35,624 bases of DNA, taken from contig JANXYC010000213.1 in NCBI GenBank assembly GCA_025350305.1, positions 1 through 35,624 of the forward strand, written 5' to 3'. Below the pieces are notes generated by a model. That model made no database searches. It was not told where the DNA came from and saw nothing but the letters and a program-made list of their open reading frames with translations. Position 1 is the stretch's first letter; each line of letters starts with the position of its first letter. Origin of the DNA: Cyclobacteriaceae bacterium (lineage in GTDB: Bacteria > Bacteroidota > Bacteroidia > Cytophagales > Cyclobacteriaceae). The translations under genes and the position numbers were made by a program. Shown piece by piece: positions 9,128-18,201 of this stretch.

Positions 9128-12100
9128 TTACACATAATCCAAAATTCGATCCGCGAGCTTTACATTTTCAGTCAAAAGCTCATATAACAGGTCCTTGTTA
9201 AGTTTAAGGAGTATGGACTTCTCTTTCGCTAAAAGTGTGTTTGACTTTGCAAAGCCTGACAACGAAAGCATCTCGCCAAGAAACTGTCCTTTTTTGAATA
9301 CTGTCTGATGGACCCCTTTGTCATAAAAGTCAATTTCACCGGCATATACAATGTAAAAATTATTATTCGTCCGCTCATCCAGCGAAAGGGAGTCATTCTC
9401 CTTTAATAAATCTACTTCGGCGATGTCGGCCAGGAACGAAAGGCTGAGTCCTGAAATACCGGTGAATATTTTAATTGAACTTAAGAAAAGGATTTTATCA
9501 AAGAGCATAAGGTCAACCTGCTCTCCGGTTTTAATTACAGCGTCCAATTCTCGCTGGATCTCATGACCCAGTCGCCCTGCGTTAGTCTCGTACAATTCAG
9601 GATCTAATTGATACAATGCCCAAGCGGCCATCTCCCGTATCAATCGGTCAGGGTTAAACAACTGTGCAATCAGATCCAACGTAAACTCCTGGATCTTAAA
9701 GAGACCAATCTGGCGAAGAACGCACGCTTTGGTCCACCGGTTAGTTTGTGTAAAATCCCGGTTGATCAAAAATTTAAGAACGAGCTTTTCATCCAGTTCG
9801 ATTCGAGGATAGAAAACTTCCAGCTTCTTGATCCGATCCTGTTCCGAAAGCTCGTCCAGCACAGGGATGACCCGTTCTTTTAATTGCTCTGATAAGAATA
9901 CGTCCAGCAGTTCTATGGCAAATGCTGTTCCTTCGACCGTACCGCTTTCAATGTTCTCCTTTACCAATTGAATAGATCGCGTGTCGTGTAACATAGCCAT
10001 GAGCATATACACATGATCAATATCATTCGATATTTCAGCGCGGACGGCTTCCTTGACCTCCTTTGCGAAACCTTCATTTCCGAGTTCGACTACAGCGCTT
10101 AAATTCCAACTGATATCACCGATATCATTTTCAATAGCAAACTTGATTCTGGATATCTGCGCTATTCCCGCTTTAAAACCAGCTTCACCCATTGCCAATA
10201 ATACCTTTGCAACAACCACCTTATCAGGATAATCTATTTTATTCCACAAAAGATCCTTGCCACGCTGACCACCTATCCTGCCAATAATTTGGACAATTCG
10301 AATCAATATTTGGGTGGTTTGCCCGGATCGGTAAAATGAACTTTCAAGCTGGCTGAGTGCCTTCCCGCCGATCAGTACCAGGGCGCTCATTGCTTGGTTA
10401 CTGTAAATGGGATTGCTCAGATTTTCTATTAAGGCAAGGATTACCTCGGGACTATTCTTTTTTATTGAGGTCTTAATCGCAGTGTACCTCACCTTTGGTT
10501 CCGGATCATTCAACAACTCAATTAGGAAAGACGTGTTCTCATCGCTGGATGTATGCAGCAAGAGTTCCGCTGCATACTGTCGATCACCGGGTTCGTGCGA
10601 GCGAGTAAGCCTTAAGATTCTCGATTTTGTTATATCGCCGCCACTGTTGATAATCAATTCCAATTCACTCTTGCTCAAAAGGTTCTTGTCCGAAACATTT
10701 GACTTCGCCCGGTCATAGTGTATCACATAACGATCTGACACGGAGAGCCCCTTCATTTCATTCATCTTTCGTTGCGCATATTCACGCGTTTCTTCCTTTC
10801 CATTCCGGATCAGACTATTGATCCATTGGCTCATGTTCGTTGGGCTAATCTTCTCCAAAAGCTTATATGAAAAAACCGCGACACCTGGCTGCTCATTTAA
10901 CAATCTGGTTTCCAACTTATGAGTTATCTGGCCATACCCGATTTCAAGTTTTTCTGGCGATGACTCGGTCGTTTCCAACTTCGACCGGATTTTTGCTTTA
11001 TAGCCAGTGTATAATTTCCGAATTACAAGAAAATAAGAGCCTATTAAAACGCCAATGAGGATGGGCATCCAGACAATTTTGAAAAAAGGCAGGGTTGCAA
11101 ATACGAATATGAGAATCCCTGCGGTAAACCGACCTGTTTCATTAACCACACCCTCCACTTTTGATTGAATACCAAAGCGGTATCGATTGTCGATCGGGAT
11201 GAATAGCAATTTGAACATGGGGTTCTCCAACGAATCACGTATCATGTTGTTGAAAAGCCGGATTAAGGCGACGAACAAAAAGAAATAAATGAAACTCGTC
11301 GGTGCCATCTCCGGTGTATAACCAAAAACTAGACCGGTGAAACTGGCACTGATGACAAATACTCCTACTACAATCGGCAATAGCATGAGTGCAATCCGGA
11401 TTCCATAATTACTTATCAGCTTGTCATTGACGAATGTCTGCATAATGAAGCTAAGACCATAAATCGCCCCGTTGAAATAAGCAAGGAAGTTGGTCAACTC
11501 CCGCTGGTTGGGATATTGGACCTTAATAAGTTCCTGAAAAGTGAACTGACCGAAAATCAACGTCACCATGGAAATGATGAGAAACAAGGACAAGAGTTTG
11601 GTGTATGGATCGGTAAGCACTTTAGTCATACTGGTTTCCTTGACTACAGAGGCATCAAATTCCCTGGGATCATTCTTAATGAGGGGGAATTTGTATGAAA
11701 TAACTATAAAATGAACAGCGGATACCATGATGCTTAAGCAGCATATTATCAAGTAGTTATCAGTTGATGGAAAGAAACTTGCTGTAATTGGAATCAAGAT
11801 ATTAGCAAGGATCACAGCAATTAATTGCCCTGTATCAATCCATCCAATTATTCGCTTGGATTGTTTAAAATTGAAAAGTCTTCCAAAGATTCCCCAATAG
11901 CTTAACAGCAAAATGGCTGTAATAGGACCCGTCATGCAAAACATGAAGAAGATGATTGGTTTTTTATATTCCTCCGGCCCATAATGGTAGCCTACGTAAA
12001 AGAATGCCGTAATCGCCACGACAAACAGAATCGAGAACGTAGTAAGGTTTGAAAACTTAATTCTGTTTTGGACGAAGGAAAATAATAAGGTGGCAACGAT

Positions 12101-12289
12101 GCCGAGGACTCCAGATACCAGGAACGCTTTGTTTAACTCGCCTCCCAGGGTACTCAGGAAGAGCGATTCTGCTACAACGCTATAGGTTGCAAAGAAAATA
12201 CCCATAAAGAATCCTGCCCCAAGCATGAGCATGACCTGAAGCCGTTCCTCATGACGTACATTCAAAAAAGCCAGCAGTGACTGAAACAT
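9128..12289 (-). CDS. ATP/ADP-translocase-like (NTT family) permease fused to HEAT repeats and a cyclic-nucleotide-binding-like domain
   Basis: This 1053-residue protein starts with about 12 hydrophobic helices over residues 1-430, in the layout of the NTT nucleotide-transporter/MFS family ('VMLMLGAGFFMGIFFATYSVVAESLFL', 'MTGPITAILLLSYWGIFGRLFNFKQSKRIIGWIDTGQLI'). A soluble middle section of about residues 450-920 is rich in HEAT-type helix pairs ('LLNDPEPKVRYTAIKTSI', 'LFNPDRLIREMAAWALYQLDP'). The C-terminus, about 935-1053, is a cyclic-nucleotide-binding fold ('FYIVYAGEIDFYDKGVHQTVFKKGQFLGEMLSLSGF'). The phosphate-binding cassette lacks the usual Arg (KSNT where RxAT is expected), so cNMP binding may be lost. 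Permease-HEAT-cNMP fusions are known in free-living bacteria. The substrate cannot be told from sequence. It appears to be a single-gene unit. Confidence 0.85.
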   Translation of the reverse strand: MFQSLLAFLNVRHEERLQVMLMLGAGFFMGIFFATYSVVAESLFLSTLGGELNKAFLVSGVLGIVATLLFSFVQNRIKFSNLTTFSILFVVAITAFFYVGYHYGPEEYKKPIIFFMFCMTGPITAILLLSYWGIFGRLFNFKQSKRIIGWIDTGQLIAVILANILIPITASFFPSTDNYLIICCLSIMVSAVHFIVISYKFPLIKNDPREFDASVVKETSMTKVLTDPYTKLLSLFLIISMVTLIFGQFTFQELIKVQYPNQRELTNFLAYFNGAIYGLSFIMQTFVNDKLISNYGIRIALMLLPIVVGVFVISASFTGLVFGYTPEMAPTSFIYFFLFVALIRLFNNMIRDSLENPMFKLLFIPIDNRYRFGIQSKVEGVVNETGRFTAGILIFVFATLPFFKIVWMPILIGVLIGSYFLVIRKLYTGYKAKIRSKLETTESSPEKLEIGYGQITHKLETRLLNEQPGVAVFSYKLLEKISPTNMSQWINSLIRNGKEETREYAQRKMNEMKGLSVSDRYVIHYDRAKSNVSDKNLLSKSELELIINSGGDITKSRILRLTRSHEPGDRQYAAELLLHTSSDENTSFLIELLNDPEPKVRYTAIKTSIKKNSPEVILALIENLSNPIYSNQAMSALVLIGGKALSQLESSFYRSGQTTQILIRIVQIIGRIGGQRGKDLLWNKIDYPDKVVVAKVLLAMGEAGFKAGIAQISRIKFAIENDIGDISWNLSAVVELGNEGFAKEVKEAVRAEISNDIDHVYMLMAMLHDTRSIQLVKENIESGTVEGTAFAIELLDVFLSEQLKERVIPVLDELSEQDRIKKLEVFYPRIELDEKLVLKFLINRDFTQTNRWTKACVLRQIGLFKIQEFTLDLIAQLFNPDRLIREMAAWALYQLDPELYETNAGRLGHEIQRELDAVIKTGEQVDLMLFDKILFLSSIKIFTGISGLSLSFLADIAEVDLLKENDSLSLDERTNNNFYIVYAGEIDFYDKGVHQTVFKKGQFLGEMLSLSGFAKSNTLLAKEKSILLKLNKDLLYELLTENVKLADRILDYV

Positions 12290-12315
12290 GGTAGAAAGTT
12301 ACGTGGTTCAACGAC

Positions 12316-12346
12316 AAATAAAAAAAACCGGCCTTTGGTACCGGTT
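12316..12346 (-). terminator. Rho-independent terminator of the OmpH/Skp gene
   Basis: Read on the minus strand, AACCGG (TACCAAAGG loop region) CCGGTT is followed directly by TTTTTTTATTT. It lies about 30 bases after the stop of the OmpH-like gene and before the permease start, which separates the two transcripts. Confidence 0.85.
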
Positions 12347-12375
12347 CATTTCTTACAGAGCAGTGTGGTGATATT

Positions 12376-12999
12376 TTACTTCTTCTTACCAGCGATTGAG
12401 TCTTTCCTGGCAAGATTGGTTGCTTGTTCGGATTTATATAATTCGTTTAAGCCATTAATTACATCCTTGCTGATATTCAAGGTTTCACCCCCGAATAACA
12501 AATCGCTGGTTGCATCATATTTCAACACCACTTGCAGGTCTTTTTCTTGTCCATATTTTTTTAAATAGGACGTCACGCGATTGTATAGATCCTTGGTCAT
12601 CTTTTCCTGCTCGATCTGCATTTCTTGTGAAAGGCTCTCCTGGTACAATTGAAGATTCTGTCTCTTCTTTCCTAAATCCTCCTCCACGGCACGCGCCTGG
12701 CCCATTGTAAGGGTGCTGGAATTTCGCTGGTACGATTCAAATTCGTTTTGCAAACTTTGGGCGCGGCCTTGTAAATCCTGGTCCAATTTTTTGCCCTTCG
12801 ATTCCAATCGTTCCTTGCCCGCCTTGAAATAATCGTAATATTTTAATACGGAGTCTGAATTGATATAAGCAATTTTCAAGTCTTTGGTAGCGGATGTATC
12901 CGCGCTTTTAAGATTCCCATATCCTGAAAAGTGCAGGTAATAAAGTCCGGCGACTGCCAAAAGCAAAATTGCATTTAGTGCAAGGGATAGATTTTTCAT
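12376..12999 (-). CDS. OmpH/Skp-family periplasmic chaperone
   Basis: The 207-residue protein has an N-terminal hydrophobic helix (LSLALNAILLLAVAGLYYL), a signal or anchor. The Skp-type opening strand 'KIAYINSDSVLKYYDYFKAGKERLESKGKKLDQDL' follows, then a long charged coiled coil up to about residue 150 and the closing strand 'DLQVVLKYDATSDLLFGGETLNISKDVINGLNELY'. This is the OmpH layout. Skp-type proteins hold unfolded outer-membrane proteins in the periplasm. The length is slightly greater than E. coli Skp (161) because of a Lys-rich tail. The gene has its own terminator and a TATATTTG -7 box upstream, so it looks monocistronic. Confidence 0.9.
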   Translation of the reverse strand: MKNLSLALNAILLLAVAGLYYLHFSGYGNLKSADTSATKDLKIAYINSDSVLKYYDYFKAGKERLESKGKKLDQDLQGRAQSLQNEFESYQRNSSTLTMGQARAVEEDLGKKRQNLQLYQESLSQEMQIEQEKMTKDLYNRVTSYLKKYGQEKDLQVVLKYDATSDLLFGGETLNISKDVINGLNELYKSEQATNLARKDSIAGKKK

Positions 13000-13026
13000 A
13001 ATGAATGAATTAATTAATTAGGGCCG

Positions 13027-13034
13027 CAAATATA
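13027..13034 (-). promoter_or_regulatory. -7 promoter box (TATATTTG) for the OmpH/Skp gene
   Basis: A perfect match to the Bacteroidota TAnnTTTG box on the minus strand, 28 bases from the ATG. The leader carries short AATT/AATG repeats. No convincing -33 element was seen. Confidence 0.5.
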
Positions 13035-13048
13035 ATTGGAATAAAGAA

Positions 13049-13561
13049 TTACTGCTTATACCACTCCGCATACATGGGATAATTTCGCGCAGTTCTGAGA
13101 ATCGCCTCTTTCATTTCAGGCCCTATATCCTTTATTCTTTTTGCCGGTATGCCTGCATAAATACTTCCAGGCTCAACCCGTGTGCCTGGCAAAACCACAG
13201 CCCCGGCTGCGATTACTGATTCCTTGCCGATAACGGCATCATCCATTACGATGGCCCCCATTCCAATCAGGACATTATCTTCCACTGTGCAGCCATGGAC
13301 AATAGCATTATGGGCGATAGAAACATTACTTCCAATGACTGTTTTTGCCTTTTGATAGGTACAATGAATGATGGCTCCATCCTGGACGTTCGTGTTATTC
13401 CCAATGGTAATTGCGTGCACATCTCCCCGGATGATCGCGTTAAACCAAATTGTACATCGATCACCCATTTTGACCTCTCCCACTACTACAGCATTATCGG
13501 CGAGAAAACAGTCTTTGCCAAATTCAGGAGTATATCCTCGTAAGGATTTTATGATAGCCAT
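13049..13561 (-). CDS. Gamma-carbonic anhydrase-like left-handed beta-helix protein
   Basis: Hexapeptide-repeat protein of about 170 residues ('VVVGEVKMGDRCTIWFNAIIRGDVHAITIGNNTNVQDGAIIHCTY...IGSNVSIAHNAIVHGCTV...IGMGAIVMDDAVIG'). The three metal-binding His of gamma-class carbonic anhydrases are present: one in 'AIIHCTY' and the pair spaced by five in 'AHNAIVH'. The length and the helical C-terminal tail ('EMKEAILRTARNYPMYAEWYKQ') fit the YrdA/CaiE-like gamma-CA family. Carbonic anhydrase activity is not proven for most such members. The ORF track start at 13576 is a GTG; the ATG at 13561 giving MAIIKSLRG is the better start. It is divergent from miaB. Confidence 0.9.
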   Translation of the reverse strand: MAIIKSLRGYTPEFGKDCFLADNAVVVGEVKMGDRCTIWFNAIIRGDVHAITIGNNTNVQDGAIIHCTYQKAKTVIGSNVSIAHNAIVHGCTVEDNVLIGMGAIVMDDAVIGKESVIAAGAVVLPGTRVEPGSIYAGIPAKRIKDIGPEMKEAILRTARNYPMYAEWYKQ

Positions 13562-13595
13562 GTTCAAAACTACCACGCAAAATCAAATTAGTGAC

Positions 13596-13608
13596 TGACA
13601 AGATGTCA
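13596..13608. promoter_or_regulatory. Small palindrome TGACA-AGA-TGTCA between divergent genes
   Basis: A perfect 5-base inverted repeat with a 3-base spacer lies in the gap between the gamma-CA gene and miaB. It is operator-like in shape and position, but short enough to be chance. Confidence 0.25.
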
Positions 13609-13626
13609 CGATTGGCTGGAAAATTC

Positions 13627-13634
13627 TAAATTTG
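13627..13634 (+). promoter_or_regulatory. -7 promoter box (TAAATTTG) for the miaB operon
   Basis: A perfect TAnnTTTG match 18 bases before the preferred miaB ATG. Transcription starting about 7 bases later would leave a leader of roughly 10 bases. Confidence 0.5.
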
Positions 13635-13652
13635 TAGTCTCAAAAAGTGAAA

Positions 13653-15101
13653 ATGATGGAATTGATCAAGGATTTGAGCATTCTGACGGCAGACCAGCAA
13701 ATGGAGACACCGAAAATAACTGGTGTGAGGAGTTCTGGCAAACCAAAGAAGCTTTACATCGAGAGTTATGGTTGTCAAATGAATTTTTCGGATAGCGAAA
13801 TTGTGGCCTCTATTTTACAAAAGGAAGGATTTGAGACTACATCGGAAATTAAAGAGGCCGATGTGGTCTTTTTGAACACGTGTTCGATTCGCGAAAAAGC
13901 GGAACAGACTGTTCGCAACCGGCTCACTCATATAAACGGACTTAAAAAGAATAAGCCTGAATTGCTGGTGGGTGTCCTTGGGTGCATGGCTGAACGTCTG
14001 AAGGCTAAGTTTTTGGAAGAAGAAAAAATTGTGGACCTGGTAGCCGGGCCAGACGCTTACCGCGATTTGCCACAGTTAATTGCACAGGTAGAAGATGGCG
14101 ACAAGGCTGTCAATACAATCCTATCGAGAGAGGAAACGTATGCCGATATAAGTCCGATTAGATTAAACTCGAACGGTGTCACTGCCTTTATCTCGATCAT
14201 GCGGGGTTGCGACAATATGTGTTCCTTCTGTGTAGTACCTTTTACGAGAGGTCGGGAACGAAGTAGGGATCCTGAGTCAATTGTAACGGAAGCCAGCGAC
14301 TTATTTGAAAAAGGGTATCGTGAAGTAACCTTGCTTGGTCAGAATGTGGACTCATTTAAGTGGAGTCCTGATGAGAACAATAAAGCTCGACTGGAAAAAA
14401 AAGAGGTGCGTGAGGTGATCAATTTTTCTCAACTTCTGGAGAAAGTTGCTAACATTCATCCAGAATTGCGAGTACGGTTCTCCACTTCACACCCCAAGGA
14501 TATAACAGATGACGTGCTTCGCGTGATGGCCCGCTACGACAATATATGCAAGTACATACATCTTCCTGTCCAAAGTGGCAATTCGAGTGTATTAGAGCGG
14601 ATGAACCGGGGCTATTCACGCGAATGGTACCTGGAAAAAATCAGTCGTATTCGTAAAATCCTTGGAACGGAATGCGGCATTTCCTCTGATATGATATCTG
14701 GGTTCTGTGGGGAGTCAGAGGAGGAGCACCGTGAAACCATTTCGTTGATGGACCGTGTGAAGTACGATTTCGCTTATATGTTTATGTATTCTGAAAGACC
14801 CGGTACACTGGCTGAGAAGAAATTTAACGATAATGTGCCGGATGTCGTGAAACAGCGAAGACTTGAAGAAATCATTCAAAAACAGAACCTGCATTCGCTT
14901 GAACGCTATCAACAAGACATTGGAAAAATCCACAACGTGCTGATTGAAGGTTATTCAAAACGCTCCATCAATTTTCTCCAGGGAAGAAACTCTGCGAACA
15001 AGGTTATCATTTTCCCGAAAGAAAATAAAACGAAGGGTCAATACGTCAATGTCAGGGTAGAAACTTGTACGAAGGCAACATTACTAGGAAAAATTATATA
15101 A
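13653..15101 (+). CDS. miaB: tRNA-2-methylthio-N6-dimethylallyladenosine synthase MiaB
   Basis: Radical-SAM methylthiotransferase that adds the 2-methylthio group to i6A37 in tRNAs reading UNN codons. An N-terminal MTTase domain carries the three Cys of the auxiliary cluster ('[11 protein letters not shown]', '[12 protein letters not shown]', '[11 protein letters not shown]'). The radical-SAM CxxxCxxC is in '[23 protein letters not shown]'. '[18 protein letters not shown]' and a C-terminal TRAM domain follow. The length of about 482 residues fits Bacteroidota MiaB. The track begins at a GTG (13647); the ATG at 13653 (MMELIKDLS) is the more likely start. It is first gene of the operon miaB - sigma-54 activator - lptE - unknown - secG, with a 6-base gap to the next gene. 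Confidence 0.96.
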   Translation: MMELIKDLSILTADQQMETPKITGVRSSGKPKKLYIESYGCQMNFSDSEIVASILQKEGFETTSEIKEADVVFLNTCSIREKAEQTVRNRLTHINGLKKNKPELLVGVLGCMAERLKAKFLEEEKIVDLVAGPDAYRDLPQLIAQVEDGDKAVNTILSREETYADISPIRLNSNGVTAFISIMRGCDNMCSFCVVPFTRGRERSRDPESIVTEASDLFEKGYREVTLLGQNVDSFKWSPDENNKARLEKKEVREVINFSQLLEKVANIHPELRVRFSTSHPKDITDDVLRVMARYDNICKYIHLPVQSGNSSVLERMNRGYSREWYLEKISRIRKILGTECGISSDMISGFCGESEEEHRETISLMDRVKYDFAYMFMYSERPGTLAEKKFNDNVPDVVKQRRLEEIIQKQNLHSLERYQQDIGKIHNVLIEGYSKRSINFLQGRNSANKVIIFPKENKTKGQYVNVRVETCTKATLLGKII

Positions 15102-15107
15102 AGAAAA

Positions 15108-16358
15108 ATGGCGATTACAGAAAACGATATTCAAAGTGTAAAGCAGCGATTCGGAATCATTGGCAATGCACCGATGCTTAATAATGCGGTGCGGGTAGCC
15201 ATGCAGGTCGCGCCTACTGAAATGTCGGTGCTTATTACAGGTGAGAGCGGAAGTGGTAAGGAATCCTTTTCAAAGATTATTCATTTCCTCAGCCCCCGGA
15301 AACACGGACAGTTTATCGCCATCAACTGCGGTTCTATACCGGAGGGAACTATTGATTCCGAACTCTTTGGTCATGAAAAGGGCTCCTTCACCGGGGCCCA
15401 TGAATCACGCAAGGGCTATTTTGAAGTAACGAATGGAGGCACCAACTTTCTCGATGAAATCGGCGAGATGCCCCTCGGTACGCAGGCGCGTTTGTTACGT
15501 GTATTGGAGAATGGCGAATTCATAAAAGTGGGTTCGTCCAAAGTATTAAAGACGGATGTTCGCGTGGTGGCCGCAACCAATGTTAATCTCATGCACAAAG
15601 TGGAAAACGGTAAATTCCGCGAAGATCTTTACTACCGTCTTAACAGTGTTCCAATTTACGTACCCCCACTGCGTGAGCGGGGCAAGGATGAAGAGTTGTT
15701 ATTCAGAAAATTTGCATCGGATTTTGCAGAACGATATAAAGTGAAACCCATTTCATTGACGGAGGATGCAAAAGAAGTTTTGTTAAAATACCGGTTTCCG
15801 GGAAACATCCGTCAACTTAAAAATCTGGTCGATCAGATTTCGGTTCTTTCCACCGACACAAAGGAAATAAGTGGTGAAGTCCTGCAGAGTTATCTGCCCA
15901 ACCAAACAAGTTTGCCTGCCTTGTACAAAGACGTAGCAGGCCAGGATCTATCCGAGCGTGAGATTCTTTATAAAGTCTTATTTGATATGCGCAAAGATGT
16001 GAATGAGCTTAAGCGTATTGTCCTTGAAAGTGTTGGAAACCCGTCAAACGCTGCGCAGATTGTAAAGGAGAATCCACACTTATTTGCCGAGGTGCAACCC
16101 GAGCGGTCAATCACGCGGGAACCGGCCGTTTTCAATATCAATGGAAATGGAAAAACAACAGAAGAGCCAGCGGCCGAGGTCCAAGATATTAGTCATGAGG
16201 CAGAAGATGATTCACTTTCCATTGAAAAGAAAGAAAAAGAGTTGATCATGCGCGCGCTGCGCAAGAATAATAATAAACGGAAATATGCGGCACGGGATTT
16301 GGGAATTTCGGAGCGAACACTCTATCGCAAAATCAAAGAATACGAACTTGAGAGTTGA
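15108..16358 (+). CDS. Sigma-54-dependent transcriptional activator (AAA+ plus Fis-type HTH, no sensor domain)
   Basis: The 416-residue protein starts almost directly with the AAA+ domain: Walker A GESGSGKE (45-52), the sigma-54 contact loop as GSFTGA (92-97, usual form GAFTGA), Walker B 'GGTNFLDEIGE' (110-120), and the 'RFPGNIRQLKNLV' helical lid. A variable linker leads to a Fis-type helix-turn-helix at the end ('IMRALRKNNNKRKYAARDLGISERTLYRKIKEY'). No receiver, GAF or PAS domain precedes the ATPase, so control may come from a partner protein, expression level or the linker. Such proteins bind enhancer DNA and remodel sigma-54 RNA polymerase. It lies between miaB and lptE and overlaps the proposed lptE start. 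Target genes are unknown. Confidence 0.93.
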   Translation: MAITENDIQSVKQRFGIIGNAPMLNNAVRVAMQVAPTEMSVLITGESGSGKESFSKIIHFLSPRKHGQFIAINCGSIPEGTIDSELFGHEKGSFTGAHESRKGYFEVTNGGTNFLDEIGEMPLGTQARLLRVLENGEFIKVGSSKVLKTDVRVVAATNVNLMHKVENGKFREDLYYRLNSVPIYVPPLRERGKDEELLFRKFASDFAERYKVKPISLTEDAKEVLLKYRFPGNIRQLKNLVDQISVLSTDTKEISGEVLQSYLPNQTSLPALYKDVAGQDLSEREILYKVLFDMRKDVNELKRIVLESVGNPSNAAQIVKENPHLFAEVQPERSITREPAVFNINGNGKTTEEPAAEVQDISHEAEDDSLSIEKKEKELIMRALRKNNNKRKYAARDLGISERTLYRKIKEYELES

Positions 16359-16866
16359 AATTATAATCGTTGTTATTCTGGCCTTCATAACGGTAGAGAG
16401 CTGTAGTGTTTATTCCCTTTCCGGTGTGGCCACCACGGCAAAAACGATGGCCATTGATCCATTCTTTAACAATACGGATCTGGCTCCAGCCAATTTAGGC
16501 CAAACCTTTACGAACAAGCTCAAAGACTACTACCAGCAGAACTCGGGTCTTCGCGTCATCCCAGAAAATGCTGAATTGCACATTGAAGGGGTTATCTCCG
16601 ATTACCGGATAAATAATATAGCTCCAGTATCCACAGGCAACCCAAATGCTCCAAATACAGCAGCCCTTTCCAGGCTCACCATCGGCGTGAAAATTACGTA
16701 TGAGGACAACATTGAGCCTAAGAACGGTTTCAAGGACAGGACGTTCAGCTTCTACAAAGATTTCGACAACAATCTGATTTTCACAAACATTCAGGAGGAC
16801 CTTGAAAAGAAGATATTTGATCAAATATTGATTGATATTTTTAATGCTACCGTGGCAACCTGGTAG
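16348..16866 (+). CDS. lptE: LptE-family outer-membrane lipoprotein (LPS assembly)
   Basis: The track ORF begins at 16285, deep inside the upstream gene. The in-frame TTG at 16348 gives a proper short signal (MRVEIIIVVILAFITVESC) with the lipidated Cys just before 'SVYSLSGVATTAKTMAIDPFFNNTDL'. This matches the Bacteroidota LptE pattern ('C.vYSfsG....k...i..f.N'), followed by 'LGQTFTNKLKDYYQQNSGLRVIPENAELHIEGVISDYRI'. LptE plugs the LptD barrel and helps insert lipopolysaccharide in the outer membrane. The protein is about 172 residues, usual for the family. The start overlaps the activator gene by 11 bases, implying coupling. The lipobox (VESC) is non-ideal. Confidence 0.85.
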   Translation: MRVEIIIVVILAFITVESCSVYSLSGVATTAKTMAIDPFFNNTDLAPANLGQTFTNKLKDYYQQNSGLRVIPENAELHIEGVISDYRINNIAPVSTGNPNAPNTAALSRLTIGVKITYEDNIEPKNGFKDRTFSFYKDFDNNLIFTNIQEDLEKKIFDQILIDIFNATVATW

Positions 16867-16931
16867 TTTTCAGCGATTTGCGGACTCTCAGATTTTCCAT
16901 TAGATTTACTAGTCAACTTTATATTTCATCA

Positions 16932-17852
16932 ATGGATTCTTCTGGCTTTCGGTTGTTGTCAAAAAACTTTACGAACCTTACAGAAGAAGAATGTGTCCAG
17001 TTGCAGGAGCTCGCGAGACGGCACCCTTACAGCCAGCTTATTCACCTCATACATTCGAGAGCTGCCCAGGACCTGCACCATCCGGACAAAGTTCAATTAC
17101 TAAATCAAAGTGCCGTGTATTCCAGCGACCGCAGTATTTTGAAGTGGGTTATGACGACTTCCCGCAAGGAACGAATCGCAGTGCCTATACTTCCCAATGC
17201 TGTAGCTGATGAGAGAATCGAAGCCCCCGCAATCGACCCACCTGTAACTAAGGAAAAAAGCGATACGTACAGGATCGCTCTGCCAAATGGAATTATTGAG
17301 ACAAGCCAAAGACTTGAAAGCGGTAAAAAGATGACCCCACCTATCATGGTCCCAGATTACGAAGATGGGTTAACAGGTGATGCTTTACGTGAAGATCTTT
17401 ACTTCGAATTGCAAAAGTTGAAAAGACTCAAACATGAATTTGAGGTAAGTTTGGAAGAATTTCAAAAATCGAATTATGGGGTGGTTGAGGCTAATCCGCA
17501 GCCAAAGCTGAAGCATTCAAGTGAGCCGGCTACGGAACCGTTGCTTGAGGACATCAAGACTACCAGGAAAAAACTGAAAGTGGATAATCCAAAACAAAAA
17601 GAACAAAATGAGATTATCGATCAGTTTATTAAAACCCAGCCAATCATCCCAAAAGCAAAGGCACAGCCTGCTAACGACCTTTCCGAAGATGCTGGTATTT
17701 TCAGTGATAATATTGTGTCTGAAACGCTCGTAGGCATCTTGTTAAAACAGGGAAAAAAGGATAAGGCCATTGAAGTTCTAAAGAAGCTGATTTGGAAGTT
17801 TCCACAGAAAAAGGCTTACTTTGCGGCTCAAATCGAAGAACTGAAAAATTAA
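16932..17852 (+). CDS. Conserved protein of unknown function with TPR-like C-terminus (between lptE and secG)
   Basis: The track start at 16878 is a TTG; the ATG at 16932 giving MDSSGFRLLSKNFTNLTEEECVQLQELARRHPYSQLIHLI is preferred. The protein has about 306 residues. It has a helical N-terminal part, a long charged low-complexity middle with an apparent coiled coil near 'LYFELQKLKRLKHEFEVSLEEFQ', and a final TPR-like helix pair ('SETLVGILLKQGKKDKAIEVLKKLIWKFPQKKAYFAAQIEEL'). No signal peptide or enzyme motif was seen. Position in the lptE-secG operon suggests an envelope or secretion link, which is inference only. Confidence 0.8.
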   Translation: MDSSGFRLLSKNFTNLTEEECVQLQELARRHPYSQLIHLIHSRAAQDLHHPDKVQLLNQSAVYSSDRSILKWVMTTSRKERIAVPILPNAVADERIEAPAIDPPVTKEKSDTYRIALPNGIIETSQRLESGKKMTPPIMVPDYEDGLTGDALREDLYFELQKLKRLKHEFEVSLEEFQKSNYGVVEANPQPKLKHSSEPATEPLLEDIKTTRKKLKVDNPKQKEQNEIIDQFIKTQPIIPKAKAQPANDLSEDAGIFSDNIVSETLVGILLKQGKKDKAIEVLKKLIWKFPQKKAYFAAQIEELKN

Positions 17853-17855
17853 CTC

Positions 17856-18197
17856 ATGTACACTTTATATATCAGCCTAACGCTTTTCGCAGCTGTACTA
17901 CTGGTTTTGGTAGTATTAGCCCAAAACTCAAAAGGTGGCGGATTGTCAAGTCAATTTGGCGGAAGCAGTGCCAGCAATCTTATTGGGGTGAAAAAAACGG
18001 GTGACTTGCTTGAGCGCCTGACTTGGGGGCTAGCCATATCGGTGATGGTTTTTTCACTTGCAACCAACTTTTCTACTCCCAGCGGAGCCTCATCATCGGA
18101 TGAACTTCTGGAGAGGGCTAAGGAGCAACGTTCCATTCCTGCTAATCCAAGCCCGAAGAAGGCTGACTCTACGACCACTCAACCTAAACCTAAATAG
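17856..18197 (+). CDS. secG: Preprotein translocase subunit SecG
   Basis: The 113-residue protein has two transmembrane helices (about 3-22 and 52-70) around the SecG signature loop 'VVLAQNSKGGGLSSQFGGSSASNLIGVKKTGDLLERLTW'. A charged, Pro/Lys-rich C-terminal tail follows. SecG associates with SecYE in the inner membrane and helps SecA-driven protein export. It starts four bases after the preceding stop and is the last gene of the miaB operon. Its stop lies only four bases from the stop of the convergent unknown gene, with no hairpin between. Confidence 0.95.
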   Translation: MYTLYISLTLFAAVLLVLVVLAQNSKGGGLSSQFGGSSASNLIGVKKTGDLLERLTWGLAISVMVFSLATNFSTPSGASSSDELLERAKEQRSIPANPSPKKADSTTTQPKPK

Positions 18198-18201
18198 GAT
18201 T

